Virus record (IMG/VR): IMGVR_UViG_3300035698_006641
Location: 1-64,000 of that record
Direction: 5' to 3' (one strand)
Origin: a virus
DNA length: 64,000 nt
Numbering within the stretch: the stretch's first letter is position 1; the number at the start of each line of letters is the position of its first letter. The notes below the pieces were generated by a model. That model ran no database searches, was not told where the DNA came from, and saw only the letters and a list, made by a program, of their open reading frames with translations. Shown in pieces: positions 15,647-24,678 of this stretch. Position numbers and translations under genes: made by a program.

Positions 15647-15807
15647 TCCGCGAACTTCCCGGTTTTAACTGCTCCACCCTTCTCTCCCTCGACACTGACA
15701 TTGCCGCCTGTCTTATAAACAGCGTACAAGCCAAGACCGATAACCATTCCGACACAAATCATGACGGTTGTGCATTGGATGATGGCTATGATTATAATCT
15801 CACTCAT
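15643..15807 (-). CDS. Single-pass membrane peptide, 54 aa
   Basis: Begins MSEIIIIAIIQCTTVMICVG, one hydrophobic segment of about 25 residues, then a Gly/Lys-rich cytoplasmic tail. Could be a holin or spanin-like partner of the adjoining peptidase; this is inference from position. Confidence 0.65.
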   Translation of the reverse strand: MSEIIIIAIIQCTTVMICVGMVIGLGLYAVYKTGGNVSVEGEKGGAVKTGKFAE

Positions 15808-15839
15808 ATCCGTATTCCTTTTGGATATCTCTTTTAATT

Positions 15840-16043
15840 TTAACCTCTAGACAGGGTTTGGTCTATAAAGGCCCTAGCAGACACCAGGGCAGCTAGTATT
15901 GGGGTGAGCAATAGGGAGGTCCACTGTGGCCACAGCATGGCGCTCAAGACATCAGGAGATAGGTCTGACAGTGATGCAGTTAACGTGGACAAAAGAGTGA
16001 TAGCTACATATAGACATAATCTTGATGCGCCTCCAGGGGTCAT
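15840..16043 (-). CDS. Small membrane protein, holin candidate, 67 aa
   Basis: Two hydrophobic segments (about residues 8-26 and 36-55) with short tails, the size and topology of class II holins, next to two peptidases. No holin signature motif can be seen, so the call rests on context. Confidence 0.5.
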   Translation of the reverse strand: MTPGGASRLCLYVAITLLSTLTASLSDLSPDVLSAMLWPQWTSLLLTPILAALVSARAFIDQTLSRG

Positions 16044-16044
16044 C

Positions 16045-16449
16045 TTAACGTCCCCTGCAATTAAACTGTTTTTCAGGTGGGATCAGAATAGTGATACATT
16101 CTCCACCATTCTTACCTGCTCCTACTCTATGCTGTATTCCGCGTTTGACTGTAAAAGAATCCCCAACAAAATAATCTTTTTTATTGTAAATTATGGTCCC
16201 TTTAGTCACTACAAATATTTCGTCACTGGAAACATGGGCATGTTTATCACTGACGTTATTTGGGGCTATACGTGTATATAGCACCTGTACATCATCTGTC
16301 TGGTAAAGACGTTTAGCTAAAATAGGCCCTAGGGTAGTGAGCATCTCAAACCCCGAAGATCCGATAACGATCATATCCGCTAGTTTTTTAGCTGTTCCTT
16401 CTTGAACCCTTTTTGCCTCTTCTAGAGTATCTAATACACTTTTTATCAT
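16045..16449 (-). CDS. Cupin-domain protein, 134 aa
   Basis: ATG 16449 follows GGGGGGCTAGAA; a longer frame overlaps the gene upstream. C-terminal half has the cupin pattern: KHAHVSSDEIFVVTKG (metal-binding His/Glu) and a second His in GIQHRVGAG. N-terminal 50 residues are helical. Ligand unknown; the fold binds sugars or metals. Unusual within a lysis-like cluster. Confidence 0.75.
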   Translation of the reverse strand: MIKSVLDTLEEAKRVQEGTAKKLADMIVIGSSGFEMLTTLGPILAKRLYQTDDVQVLYTRIAPNNVSDKHAHVSSDEIFVVTKGTIIYNKKDYFVGDSFTVKRGIQHRVGAGKNGGECITILIPPEKQFNCRGR

Positions 16450-16451
16450 TT

Positions 16452-16817
16452 CTAGCCCCCCACGGTCCTTACTAGATGCATCAGTATCCCTATGGCGACC
16501 GCGGATACTAGCCCATTTGCCCCAAGTAGATAAAAACCCCACCTTACGACCTGCCCTCTTAATTGTTCTGGAAGATTTTTCAACTCCCCCAACTTTATAT
16601 CATGTTGTTTAACTGTGAGTAACATACCATTGTCATAGTTTTCACCATGAACGGTACGCATTAACTTACCTTGTTCTTCTACGAATCTGTCTAATGATCC
16701 AGATAGCATCAGTATATTATCAGCAACCGGCTTAAGAGCCTTCTCAAAAAATAGTTCACACCTAGGATCAGGAAATGAAATATGTGCGTTAATTATGTCT
16801 TGTTCTGAGGGTTGCAT
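16452..16817 (-). CDS. Helical protein with C-terminal membrane anchor, 121 aa
   Basis: Long helical region, then one hydrophobic segment at about residues 92-115. The layout recalls XhlA-type accessory lysis proteins, but no sequence match is claimed. TAG stop is followed one codon later by TGA. Confidence 0.6.
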   Translation of the reverse strand: MQPSEQDIINAHISFPDPRCELFFEKALKPVADNILMLSGSLDRFVEEQGKLMRTVHGENYDNGMLLTVKQHDIKLGELKNLPEQLRGQVVRWGFYLLGANGLVSAVAIGILMHLVRTVGG

Positions 16818-16818
16818 A

Positions 16819-17526
16819 TTACGCCCCTTCCCGTTTAGTGTTAAGTGCTTTTCTACCAGTCGGAATAGCAGCTACTCCCTGCTCATCCAAAAGTCTCTCC
16901 ATATCGTCTTTGGTTATAAAGCATTCCCCTTTATACCCCCATCTCCGTCCCCAACTATTGTGTAGAGTAAAAACTTCAGTTTCAGCATTATACCCATTAC
17001 ACAAAATAGCGTGTCTGCCTGTCTTTTTACCAGTAGGCTTTATGAATCCACCTTTAGGTTTATGCATCCCGTCGTACCAGCTTATTCCCAGTACTGCAGG
17101 GCCTTTATGACACACAGCTAAAATTAGATCATCAATTCCAAATGCCCAGTGGTAAGATTCTATGTAACCCCTAGACTTAGACCACTTCATAACTGCGTTA
17201 ACGCTAGTACCTGAGTAGGCTTCACCTTTCCACTCGTCGTGTATCTGGGCCCAGTTATAACACCTACGAGCTAGATCTTCACCATTTGCTTTAGTTAGCT
17301 TAAGAGGTACCGGGTCAGAGATAATCTCGTGTACTGTTGCAAACCCAGCACACATTCCTTCCTTACCCTGGTCCAAGTTAGCACAGCAGTTCCAATATCT
17401 AGTAATTGGTGAAGCTCCTAGAATAATGTCAGAGACTGAATATTCTTTATTGCGTTCATCTCTTCCATCAGAGCAATCTGTAATTCTGTTTTTAAATATT
17501 GAGTGAAACCACTGTTTAAAGTTCAT
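16819..17526 (-). CDS. Papain-family (C1) cysteine peptidase
   Basis: 235 aa with the three catalytic blocks of C1A peptidases in order: Gln/Cys in DQGKEGMCAGFA (Cys near residue 59), His in GRHAILCNGYN (near 165) and Asn in HNSWGRRWGYKG (near 185). No signal peptide, but the first 15 residues are amphipathic. In phages such enzymes may process virion proteins or attack host surface proteins. Part of the operon starting at 18141. Confidence 0.85.
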   Translation of the reverse strand: MNFKQWFHSIFKNRITDCSDGRDERNKEYSVSDIILGASPITRYWNCCANLDQGKEGMCAGFATVHEIISDPVPLKLTKANGEDLARRCYNWAQIHDEWKGEAYSGTSVNAVMKWSKSRGYIESYHWAFGIDDLILAVCHKGPAVLGISWYDGMHKPKGGFIKPTGKKTGRHAILCNGYNAETEVFTLHNSWGRRWGYKGECFITKDDMERLLDEQGVAAIPTGRKALNTKREGA

Positions 17527-17544
17527 TGTGCTATTTCTTTTCTG

Positions 17545-18141
17545 TTATTGAATTTCTGTTATTTGTCCATCTACAATCACGAGTACATCATCAACAGCAA
17601 TAGTATGGTTGGTCGTAAGGCCTGTTGACTTAGAGACGTATCTGTCATCAAGTGCTGTTCCAGCTGGTGACGTTATCTTTATGGCGTTTAGGAAAGAATC
17701 GCCTCCAATATAACTAGCGGTACAGTAGAGTGTTTGTGTAGAGCTCGTGCATGTATTCGTAAGGGTTACAAGAGTGTCAGTGTTGCCTACGGTAGAAACA
17801 GTACCTGTGCTATTCCCTACCCAATACGTCATACTGGTGCAGTCCTTGCCTACATCCCTAGCGCTACCTAAAATCTCCCATATATATGTGTCTCCTATGT
17901 TGCATCCGACAATAGTAACAGTTCCGGTTTGATTGTCTAATGTCTCAAACTGAGATTTAACAGCTAATCTAGGGAATAGAGTCCCAGCTGAATCCGTCCC
18001 GTCTCCTCTCGCTGTGACGGTAGGCTTAACTCTGCTGGACGGGGAAACTGTTGTTGAGTTAGTGGATATTGTAGTAGAAAAGTTATGTTCGCCATATGCC
18101 ATTAAAGTCAAAAAGGCTAAAGTAATAAAGATAAAACGCAT
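17545..18141 (-). CDS. Exported beta-rich protein, 198 aa
   Basis: Starts MRFIFITLAFLTLMAYG, a signal-peptide-like segment, then Ser/Thr-rich beta sequence ending ALDDRYVSK and VDGQITEIQ, a tail seen in some virion fibre-like proteins. First gene of the operon, 30 bases from a promoter. Likely exported or a minor structural protein. Confidence 0.65.
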   Translation of the reverse strand: MRFIFITLAFLTLMAYGEHNFSTTISTNSTTVSPSSRVKPTVTARGDGTDSAGTLFPRLAVKSQFETLDNQTGTVTIVGCNIGDTYIWEILGSARDVGKDCTSMTYWVGNSTGTVSTVGNTDTLVTLTNTCTSSTQTLYCTASYIGGDSFLNAIKITSPAGTALDDRYVSKSTGLTTNHTIAVDDVLVIVDGQITEIQ

Positions 18142-18172
18142 TTGAGGGTCTCCTTGTTGAATATTCCTGAAT

Positions 18173-18202
18173 AGTATATCCTGCGTTTACTCGTATAATC
18201 AA
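18173..18202 (-). promoter_or_regulatory. Promoter of the peptidase operon
   Basis: On the minus strand TTGATT (18197-18202), an 18-base spacer and TATACT (18173-18178), about 30 bases before ATG 18141. With the terminator at 14941-14976 it frames a seven-gene unit. Confidence 0.55.
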
Positions 18203-18289
18203 GGCTGAAGTTACATGGGCTAAAAAAAATAAAAGTTTTACTCATGTAAATAAGCGTAGAGTACACCCGGCCAACACCCGGATGAACAC

Positions 18290-18560
18290 TACTAACTCCC
18301 GCCGGAGCGGAGATTTTCTTATAGGCACGCACCTGAAAGGAGCGATGCTACGACAGAGAATGCCGCAGAGGTTGGTTTTGATGGAACATTATAGTGTCCC
18401 TGTAGCATCCTTTCCGGGTGAATTATCACCTAGTAAGCGATGCACCTTATGGTAGAAGGGGAAACAAAACTACCACGTCATTAGATACTGGATGCTGTTT
18501 ATCTTCTATTCACAACAACCTTGCCATTCGGCGGTCCAGCGATCACCTCGCTATTGGACT
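18290..18560. ncRNA. Noncoding block with strong secondary structure
   Basis: No gene fits here. Inverted repeats include GAAAGG..ATGCTAC (18335-18351) with GTAGCATCCTTTCC (18402-18415), GGTGA/TCACC near 18418-18432, and a two-part stem GTCC-AGCGA with TCGCT-GGAC (18534-18559). Strand and boundaries are unknown, and no known RNA family is recognised. A structured RNA is an inference. Confidence 0.4.
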
Positions 18561-18598
18561 AATCCGGGATTGACTGTTAAGCCCTCAGACCCAGAAAA

Positions 18599-18856
18599 TT
18601 AATTAGGTTGTTGCGGACTAAATAGTGAAAGCTGCCTATCTGGCTTTCTCGGGATGTGAACTCCGTGTTTTTTAATAAACTCTTGTTTATCGTGAAGGAC
18701 TTTAGCAGCTCTTAAGTTTTTCTTTTCATTCGTTCTGGCAAAGTTTATATCCCTAATCGCACACCCGGTCTCATTAGATACCTGACACATTGCATCCCAG
18801 TAAGACAATTTTCTTGGTGAGGATTGTAGCTCTCGTACTCTCTCTAGAATAGTCAT
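18599..18856 (-). CDS. Hypothetical basic protein, 85 aa
   Basis: Stands alone between two noncoding blocks. Helical and basic, ending in QLSLFSPQQ. ATG 18856 follows GGGGAGAGTTA. Possibly DNA-binding by charge only. Confidence 0.65.
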   Translation of the reverse strand: MTILERVRELQSSPRKLSYWDAMCQVSNETGCAIRDINFARTNEKKNLRAAKVLHDKQEFIKKHGVHIPRKPDRQLSLFSPQQPN

Positions 18857-18916
18857 TAACTCTCCCCATTTGATGTTAAACTAGACCCCGCTCCTGTTAC
18901 AGAGCAGGGTAACTTT

Positions 18917-18973
18917 TTACTTCGCCACCTTACTGATGGTTCCGTCTGCGTAGATAACAATATCGAATTCCAT
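18917..18973 (-). CDS. Very small protein, 18 aa
   Basis: A strong AAAAGGAGAACGTC precedes ATG 18973; the 18-codon frame reads MEFDIVIYADGT and ends in TAA. Short, but the ribosome site and the coupling to the frame upstream support it. Confidence 0.4.
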   Translation of the reverse strand: MEFDIVIYADGTISKVAK

Positions 18974-19042
18974 GACGTTCTCCTTTTAGGAGTGAACCTG
19001 TTCTTCACTACAGGACAAGTGCCAATTTAACGGATTTTTGTA

Positions 19043-19192
19043 CTAGCACCATTTCTCGGTGCAGATAAACTTTGGACCCCAAATCTTTTCTCGAAGATCG
19101 GTCCAGCTTTCTCCGGGTTTTTTCTCTCGGTTAAATTGGGTCTTGCCAGTCTTGACTCTAGGAGACCATTTTGATTTTCTTTTTTCTTTCAT
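19043..19192 (-). CDS. Small basic protein, 49 aa, may extend past TAG
   Basis: ATG 19192 follows GAGGGAAACG. It ends in TAG after EKWC, but the frame continues 18 codons to TAA at 18986-18988, which overlaps the ribosome site of the next gene, as most stops in this genome do. A 68-residue readthrough product is therefore possible. Confidence 0.55.
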   Translation of the reverse strand: MKEKRKSKWSPRVKTGKTQFNREKKPGESWTDLREKIWGPKFICTEKWC

Positions 19193-19210
19193 CGTTTCCC
19201 TCTTTCACTA

Positions 19211-19254
19211 TTAAAAAATTAAAAACCCGCCTGAAGCAAAGCTCTAGGCAGGTT
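19211..19254 (-). terminator. Intrinsic terminator of the ncRNA unit
   Basis: ACCTGCC pairs with GGCGGGT across a 16-base loop and is followed on the minus strand by TTTTAATTTTTTAA. It ends the transcript predicted from the promoter at 19683-19692. Confidence 0.75.
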
Positions 19255-19676
19255 GTATCAGGACCATCAATACGTCCTTATTGGTGTATTTTTAGGGCTA
19301 AGCCAGCGGTTAACGTTTCATGGTTTCTCCTTTAATTATCGAAACTAAATAAACAGATTATACAAATTAGGTGGATGTTGACGCCAAGCCCCCTATGACA
19401 GGATGAGGGTTTAGGGGGCTTGGCGTCCTTACTGGCCACGTGTAGGACAGAATCGGCACGTGGGTTGTCACTCTTAGAGGTGGTAGAGGTGACAGTAAAT
19501 TAGAGCCGGGTAGGACATGGATATTACTATCCGCGTCCTTATGTTTAAGAGAATGTCCCTGACGTCGACACCTCCGATTAACTTGTGCTTATAAAATATT
19601 GGTTCTCTTATAAACTTAAATTAACTGACTACAATGTAATGAAGGAAAGGAATAAAGCCAAAAGCAATACCCCTTA
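19255..19676 (-). ncRNA. Putative structured noncoding RNA, about 420 nt
   Basis: Four hairpins in a row: a perfect 15-bp stem GACGCCAAGCCCCCT (19380-19427), CCACGTG/CACGTGG (about 19436-19468), TGTCAC/GTGACA (about 19468-19497) and AGGAC-GGATA with TATCC-GTCCT (about 19512-19542). AAGAGAA/TTCTCTT near 19550-19610 may close a larger domain. The only frame with a good ribosome site encodes Met-Lys-Arg then stops (19310-19321). Promoter and terminator frame it. No known RNA family recognised. Confidence 0.55.
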
Positions 19677-19682
19677 GTATGT

Positions 19683-19692
19683 ATTATACCAA
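19683..19692 (-). promoter_or_regulatory. Extended -10 promoter for the ncRNA
   Basis: Minus strand TTGGTATAAT contains TATAAT with the TGN extension; no good -35 element is present. The start would be near 19676. Confidence 0.5.
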
Positions 19693-19787
19693 GCTTTTAT
19701 CGAAAATTAAGCATGTAAGCTAATAAATTCGGCAAGCTATACCGACCAAGTATTATGCCAGTTTAAAGCGAATAATTAAGGTTAATG

Positions 19788-19805
19788 TTTGGAATGCATT
19801 CCAAA
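19788..19805. repeat. 18-bp perfect palindrome
   Basis: TTTGGAATGCATTCCAAA sits directly after the stop codon of the RNA polymerase gene. A 17-of-18 match occurs at 40769-40786. Size and symmetry suit a dimeric repressor site; as RNA it would form a short stem without a U-tract. Confidence 0.7.
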
Positions 19806-19807
19806 AG

Positions 19808-22800
19808 TTAATCATCTTCTATCACTACGTCATCCTCGAGAGATACGTCACCACGTGAGTAAGCAGCCATGAGTTCCTCAGTGTTCTTGAAACTACGTTC
19901 GGTTACTATTCGTCCTCGTTTACCTCTACGCCCTCCCAAACTATAGATACCCATATTAAATCCGTGTCCTGGGGTATGCATAAGTTTGAAGTCAGCCACA
20001 GAGAATAAGTGCTTTGATGGTAGCATCTTTTCCTTAGCCTCGTTAACAGCTTCTGGAGTTACGATGGTGTGAACCTGATAAGTATCTCCGTCGAAGTCAG
20101 CCCCGGCACCAGCGAGGGTAGGTACGTTCGCTCTTAGCGCGTCTCCATTAACGGGTACAGCGAACCCAGCCAGCAGCCCATACTTATGTAACACAGGGGC
20201 TCTGCTGTACATGACTGGTCTTTCTTTCATTTCAGCTAGTAGTGCATGTTTCGCGTTATCTCTATGATTTTCAATATCATCTAATGCCTTCTTTTTAGCA
20301 CTAGGGGACCCATCAGTTCCAGAGATCAATCTCTTAACAACGAACGGAGCAAACAACTCCCACGCCTGTCCCCATGGAAGACCTATCTCATCTATCGTTA
20401 GATTTGGATCTGGAATAATCACTCCACGTCCACTATAGGTAGTAGGTGTTCCTGTTAGGTTTCGCTGTACTAAACTTGTTTTATTCCCATTAGGTCCGAA
20501 CACATCCGCTAAAAGGCCTTTAACCTTCTTCTCGACGCGATCCTTCTTAATTGGCTGTCCCAGTCCGGTTACTGCCTTATAGGCCTTATAGAGGCTAAGG
20601 AGGCCCTCAGAGCGCATGTCCTCCCCAACAACCCCCTCCATATCATTGTAGTTGGTCTTGGCATCCATAAGGTCTTTATACAAAAGATTAGAGTCAGCTA
20701 TAATCTCAAAATCTGATGTAACAGATACGGGCCTAAAAATAGGAGGTATAACTAATACTTTAGATGTGAGGAGTTGATTAGGACTCAAACCCTGTGACCT
20801 CAATCCCTTATAGGCTCTAAGCTGTTTTGCCAACTTATCTTTAACTGAGGGTCTATCAGCACTTTTATATAGGGCGGAAAGCTCTTCAATCTTTTTGGTT
20901 ACATCTATCCCAGACAGTGCTGCCTCTAGCCCCTTGGGCCCTGTTCCATAGTCACCGAGAGAGTGCTGACCTGTTATTACTTGGTGAAGTTGTTTTTCAG
21001 TTATACCCAGGATTGAACGTATTTGTTTTTCGAATACTGGCTGTGGGAGTTTAGTTGGGAGAGATATATGCGAGAATCGATCTCCTCCCATACCTCCGGT
21101 TATACCACGGTCAAAAAGTCCGTTATCAACAGGATCCATATCTGCTTCGCCACGTAAGTTCTTACCATACCGTGACTTCCACTTAATTGTGTCACCAGCT
21201 GTAATCTCACCATTGCTTATTTTTAAAACATCTTCATCCGTCATAGCGGTTAACTGAAGAGCGGTTGTTCCGCCTTTACCTTCCTTAGGGGATACTCTAA
21301 TCCCAGAGGACTGTAGTGTGGCAATGAACCGTTTATACGTTGGAGAAACTTTTGGCATTCTTGGAGTCTTACCTTCCATTAGGTCCCTAAAGTAATCTCT
21401 GTTCTCTTGCCCCCTTACGAGCTTGGAGTCCCGGACAACTGCTGGAGCACCGTGGGCCAGTAATGCTTCCATCTCTAGAGTCCCTACACGCTTAGGTTTT
21501 GCGCCATCGGATCCTACGGTAGGAACGCTCCCAAGATTGAATGATCCCTCACCAACCTCAGATCTTTTATCAGTAGCCATGTGGTGTAGCTTAAAATAGT
21601 AACCGTCACCTGTCATAACATTATTTACTTTACGGCCCTCAGGTAAGGAGATTTCTTCAGTAGCTGAGATACCCGCTTTATCAAGTTCGTTCTGTACCAT
21701 GTCGATAGCATTTTCATCAGAGAATGCTGGCAGTACATAGTTTTCCCCAGTCTGTCGTGCAATCTTTGCTAGCTGTGCTTCAACAATCTGTGCTGGATTA
21801 TGTCTTCCGATAGTTCCGAATGGATTCACCAAGTAATCTAGCGGTTGACCATCCGCTCCCTTAGGCATTTGATCGTCCGGAACTATCTTCGATACGATAG
21901 ACTTATTTCCGAAGGATCCAGAGTTTCCACTCCAATGAACCAAACCCTTACGCTTAGTAAGAAGCGTATGGTATTTATCCAAGGTTGGGCAGTACACCCA
22001 CCCATCGTAGTCCTCCATAGTAATATCGTCTTCAACACTGATGAGAACTGGCTCCATCATTGCTCCGGACAATAACCAGAATACCTCAGACTGGAGAAGC
22101 TCCTCTGCGGTATATAGTCCAAAATGAGCCCCGTCGTAACTGGCTACAAGCTTATGTTTCAACGTAACGCTCATAGAGACCTTAGGAAGATCTATAGTGA
22201 ATAGTGACCCTATATGCCTGAAGCCATTAGCAACTCGTACTTCAGAGTGTTCGATGGATAAAGAATCTAGGTCTAGCGACAACATAGTATCTGAGACCTT
22301 AATCTTCTCAACGGGTTGCCATCCTCTATTTGTTGTATACAGCTCATGGTCCTCTGAGAAACATAGCTTATCACCTACGTGCATCGGTGCTATTGCTTTA
22401 ATGGCTACTTTAACTCCGGACTTATCGTGCCATACATCGGTGACGATGCCTTCGTGTTCTTTGTCCCATACAACAGTGTTATCTTTCCATTGAGATCCTT
22501 TACCCCCGCCAATCATACCAAGGCCTTTATGAGACCTCTTCTTCATATTCAGTATAACAGGATCATTCTCATGAATGATGGCTCCTTTTTTGATAACACC
22601 ATCTTCTGATAAATTCTTTAGTTGATCTTTCGTATAAGTCCCAGAGAATATTGACATAAACTTACCTAGGTCCGTAGACGTAGAGGAGTCAGGATCAAGC
22701 TTCTTAGTATACAAATGCTCTGATGATAGTTTCTTAGCAGCCGTTTCGCGTATGATACCGGCGTCCTCATGGTTCATTCCCTTCATGTCCATGTAAGCTA

Positions 22801-24667
22801 CACGAAGATGTGTTCCTAGAGCTAATTGTCCATTTTGAGTATAGTTGCTGTCAACAATAGCACTATCCTTAGCGAATCTTTCTCCTGGTTTTAGAAGAAC
22901 AGTTTGTCTTATTAGGGATTTTCTATTTAGAGGAAAATCGTTATAAAGCTCTATATCCTCTACTTCCCCATCGTCGTATTGTACCTTGAGGTTATCTGGA
23001 GTAACGTCAAGTACCTCACCAGATTGCTTGGACCAAATTGCTCCTACTTTCTCTGCTGCTATTCTTTGAAAGCTTCTTCCGTCTTCTGACAGAGACTGCA
23101 CTCGTGGTGCTTCTCTATTTGGCAATGATAGGGCTTGTGATTGATACTTTGATCCCATGAGTCCGCGCATTCCCTTAACACCAGATATATACGGAATTAA
23201 ATTAGCAGATAAAGAAAACATCTCTTGTCCGGAGGGGAGAGTATAATCTACTTCTCCAGGATCCACATAGTCAACTATGCCTTTATTTACTGCCCTCACT
23301 TTTGGTTGTTTTCCATCAACAACTTTACCGGCGTCTCCCGGGAATGCTATAACTAAGTCATCTATTCGTGAACTTGAAACGTACTCAGGCTTTCCATCCT
23401 TACCAATGAACTGACTATAGAGGTTTCCATCTATCCCTTTATACGTATTGACCGAGAGTCTAGAGTCTACCCCAACGGATCCGCTCTCTGGGGTGCGGAT
23501 GATGTCAACATAGCCAAGCTGTGTTGGGGTAACCATACGAGCACTTTCAGGTACACCGTGGTCACTACCAAAACCACCTTCTCCCATTCCAGTAATCTTC
23601 GTATTGCTATCAATGGCATCTATTAAATTTATCTCTTCCAAACTTTGGCCTAGTCTTGAACCGTGGAACACATGGTCCGGAATATTCTTAAATACGTTAG
23701 AGTGTAAGTGATCTAAGTTTTTAGTCTTCTGAGCTCGATACAATATGTTCCTGGCTATTCCAGCTTTATCTCTTAGGATACCTTCTGAGAATATATCCTC
23801 AGGACCTAGTACTCTTTGGAAACTATATGAGTCTCTATCGTCCACTTCTCGCTCGCCTCTATACGTGGATAGCAAATTCCTAACAGAGTCTTTAAATACA
23901 TCCTTAGATACTGTCTTATATGGTTTCCCTAGGGTCTTTAGGGTTGTATTCTCGTCCAGCTCCATCTTCTCAAACTCACCAGCAAGATCTCGTTCTACGT
24001 CATCAGTTTCCTTACGACCACGAGTAACTTTGGCCCATACCTTAGGTAGAGCTGATTGATACTTTTTCTTATAGTTAATCTTAAAGAGATCATCTCCCAT
24101 GGTCTCTTTGATTTCATCGTCAGTCATACCCAACCCGCGCATCACGGTGTACATAGGTGTTTTGCTGTTATATATCTTGAAAGATAGCTCACCAGAGTTC
24201 GGGTCCATGACAATATTAAAACCAGTACCGCCCTTAGTCTTAATGAAGGTCTCATACTCTTTATTGGCAGTCTGTCTTGTATACACCCCAGGACGTAAGC
24301 GCTTCTGTAGGGCTAAGGAATATTCACTACCACCTAGAATGTATGTTCCTCTTTGCGTGAGTAGCGGGGTCCTCATAATTGTCGTACGCTTTTTGGCTAC
24401 AGGTAATCCAGTCTCATTATTCCTCAGAGTAACTGTACCTTTTAGCGGAATAGACAGAGAGGACTGTGAGAGAAGGGCGTCTTTCTGCTCTTTAAGACTA
24501 AAGTTCATCTTACTAGGATACGAGAAGTCTGAGAATTCCAGTGTGTGGTCACCATATGATTGTTTAGGTTGATTCTGGAATGCGGCTAGTACGGACTCTT
24601 GTAATACAGTATTCGCTGTAGAAAAATCTAGAGGATCGCGAAGGTCGGCTGGGAGTTTATTATTCAT
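19808..24667 (-). CDS. RNA polymerase beta/beta-prime fusion with mini-intein
   Basis: 1619 aa. Residues 1 to about 1090 (minus intein) are a beta subunit: LTQRGTYILGGSEY, TPTQLGYVDIIRTPESG, GLMGSKYQSQALSLP, MNHEDAGIIRE and GDKL followed, after the intein, by FGNKSIVSKIVP and LVNPFGTIGRHN. The last 450 or so are beta-prime up to the active site: YSGRGVIIPDPN, GLPWGQAWELF, RAPVLHKYGLLA and the Mg-binding ADFDGD. It ends shortly after, so the bridge helix and trigger loop must lie on another gene, not in this window. It would transcribe phage genes. No ribosome site stronger than the local norm; start ATG 24667 is clear. Confidence 0.92.
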   Translation of the reverse strand: MNNKLPADLRDPLDFSTANTVLQESVLAAFQNQPKQSYGDHTLEFSDFSYPSKMNFSLKEQKDALLSQSSLSIPLKGTVTLRNNETGLPVAKKRTTIMRTPLLTQRGTYILGGSEYSLALQKRLRPGVYTRQTANKEYETFIKTKGGTGFNIVMDPNSGELSFKIYNSKTPMYTVMRGLGMTDDEIKETMGDDLFKINYKKKYQSALPKVWAKVTRGRKETDDVERDLAGEFEKMELDENTTLKTLGKPYKTVSKDVFKDSVRNLLSTYRGEREVDDRDSYSFQRVLGPEDIFSEGILRDKAGIARNILYRAQKTKNLDHLHSNVFKNIPDHVFHGSRLGQSLEEINLIDAIDSNTKITGMGEGGFGSDHGVPESARMVTPTQLGYVDIIRTPESGSVGVDSRLSVNTYKGIDGNLYSQFIGKDGKPEYVSSSRIDDLVIAFPGDAGKVVDGKQPKVRAVNKGIVDYVDPGEVDYTLPSGQEMFSLSANLIPYISGVKGMRGLMGSKYQSQALSLPNREAPRVQSLSEDGRSFQRIAAEKVGAIWSKQSGEVLDVTPDNLKVQYDDGEVEDIELYNDFPLNRKSLIRQTVLLKPGERFAKDSAIVDSNYTQNGQLALGTHLRVAYMDMKGMNHEDAGIIRETAAKKLSSEHLYTKKLDPDSSTSTDLGKFMSIFSGTYTKDQLKNLSEDGVIKKGAIIHENDPVILNMKKRSHKGLGMIGGGKGSQWKDNTVVWDKEHEGIVTDVWHDKSGVKVAIKAIAPMHVGDKLCFSEDHELYTTNRGWQPVEKIKVSDTMLSLDLDSLSIEHSEVRVANGFRHIGSLFTIDLPKVSMSVTLKHKLVASYDGAHFGLYTAEELLQSEVFWLLSGAMMEPVLISVEDDITMEDYDGWVYCPTLDKYHTLLTKRKGLVHWSGNSGSFGNKSIVSKIVPDDQMPKGADGQPLDYLVNPFGTIGRHNPAQIVEAQLAKIARQTGENYVLPAFSDENAIDMVQNELDKAGISATEEISLPEGRKVNNVMTGDGYYFKLHHMATDKRSEVGEGSFNLGSVPTVGSDGAKPKRVGTLEMEALLAHGAPAVVRDSKLVRGQENRDYFRDLMEGKTPRMPKVSPTYKRFIATLQSSGIRVSPKEGKGGTTALQLTAMTDEDVLKISNGEITAGDTIKWKSRYGKNLRGEADMDPVDNGLFDRGITGGMGGDRFSHISLPTKLPQPVFEKQIRSILGITEKQLHQVITGQHSLGDYGTGPKGLEAALSGIDVTKKIEELSALYKSADRPSVKDKLAKQLRAYKGLRSQGLSPNQLLTSKVLVIPPIFRPVSVTSDFEIIADSNLLYKDLMDAKTNYNDMEGVVGEDMRSEGLLSLYKAYKAVTGLGQPIKKDRVEKKVKGLLADVFGPNGNKTSLVQRNLTGTPTTYSGRGVIIPDPNLTIDEIGLPWGQAWELFAPFVVKRLISGTDGSPSAKKKALDDIENHRDNAKHALLAEMKERPVMYSRAPVLHKYGLLAGFAVPVNGDALRANVPTLAGAGADFDGDTYQVHTIVTPEAVNEAKEKMLPSKHLFSVADFKLMHTPGHGFNMGIYSLGGRRGKRGRIVTERSFKNTEELMAAYSRGDVSLEDDVVIEDD
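21923..22363 (-). mobile_element. Mini-intein in the RNA polymerase gene, 147 aa
   Basis: Residues 769-915. Begins with Cys (CFSEDHELYTTNRGW), has a block-B-like VTLKHKLVA and ends GLVHWSGN, with Ser as the next extein residue. No endonuclease is present. Inserted between GDKL and the SGSFGNKS loop that lines the catalytic centre, a highly conserved spot. The terminal Gly-Asn replaces the usual His-Asn. Confidence 0.88.
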
Positions 24668-24678
24668 GTTAGTTTTCT

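Noticed and set aside
18117-18332. 71-codon minus-strand frame
   Set aside because: It overlaps the operon promoter and the start of the exported-protein gene, and its sequence is low-complexity near the end; treated as chance.
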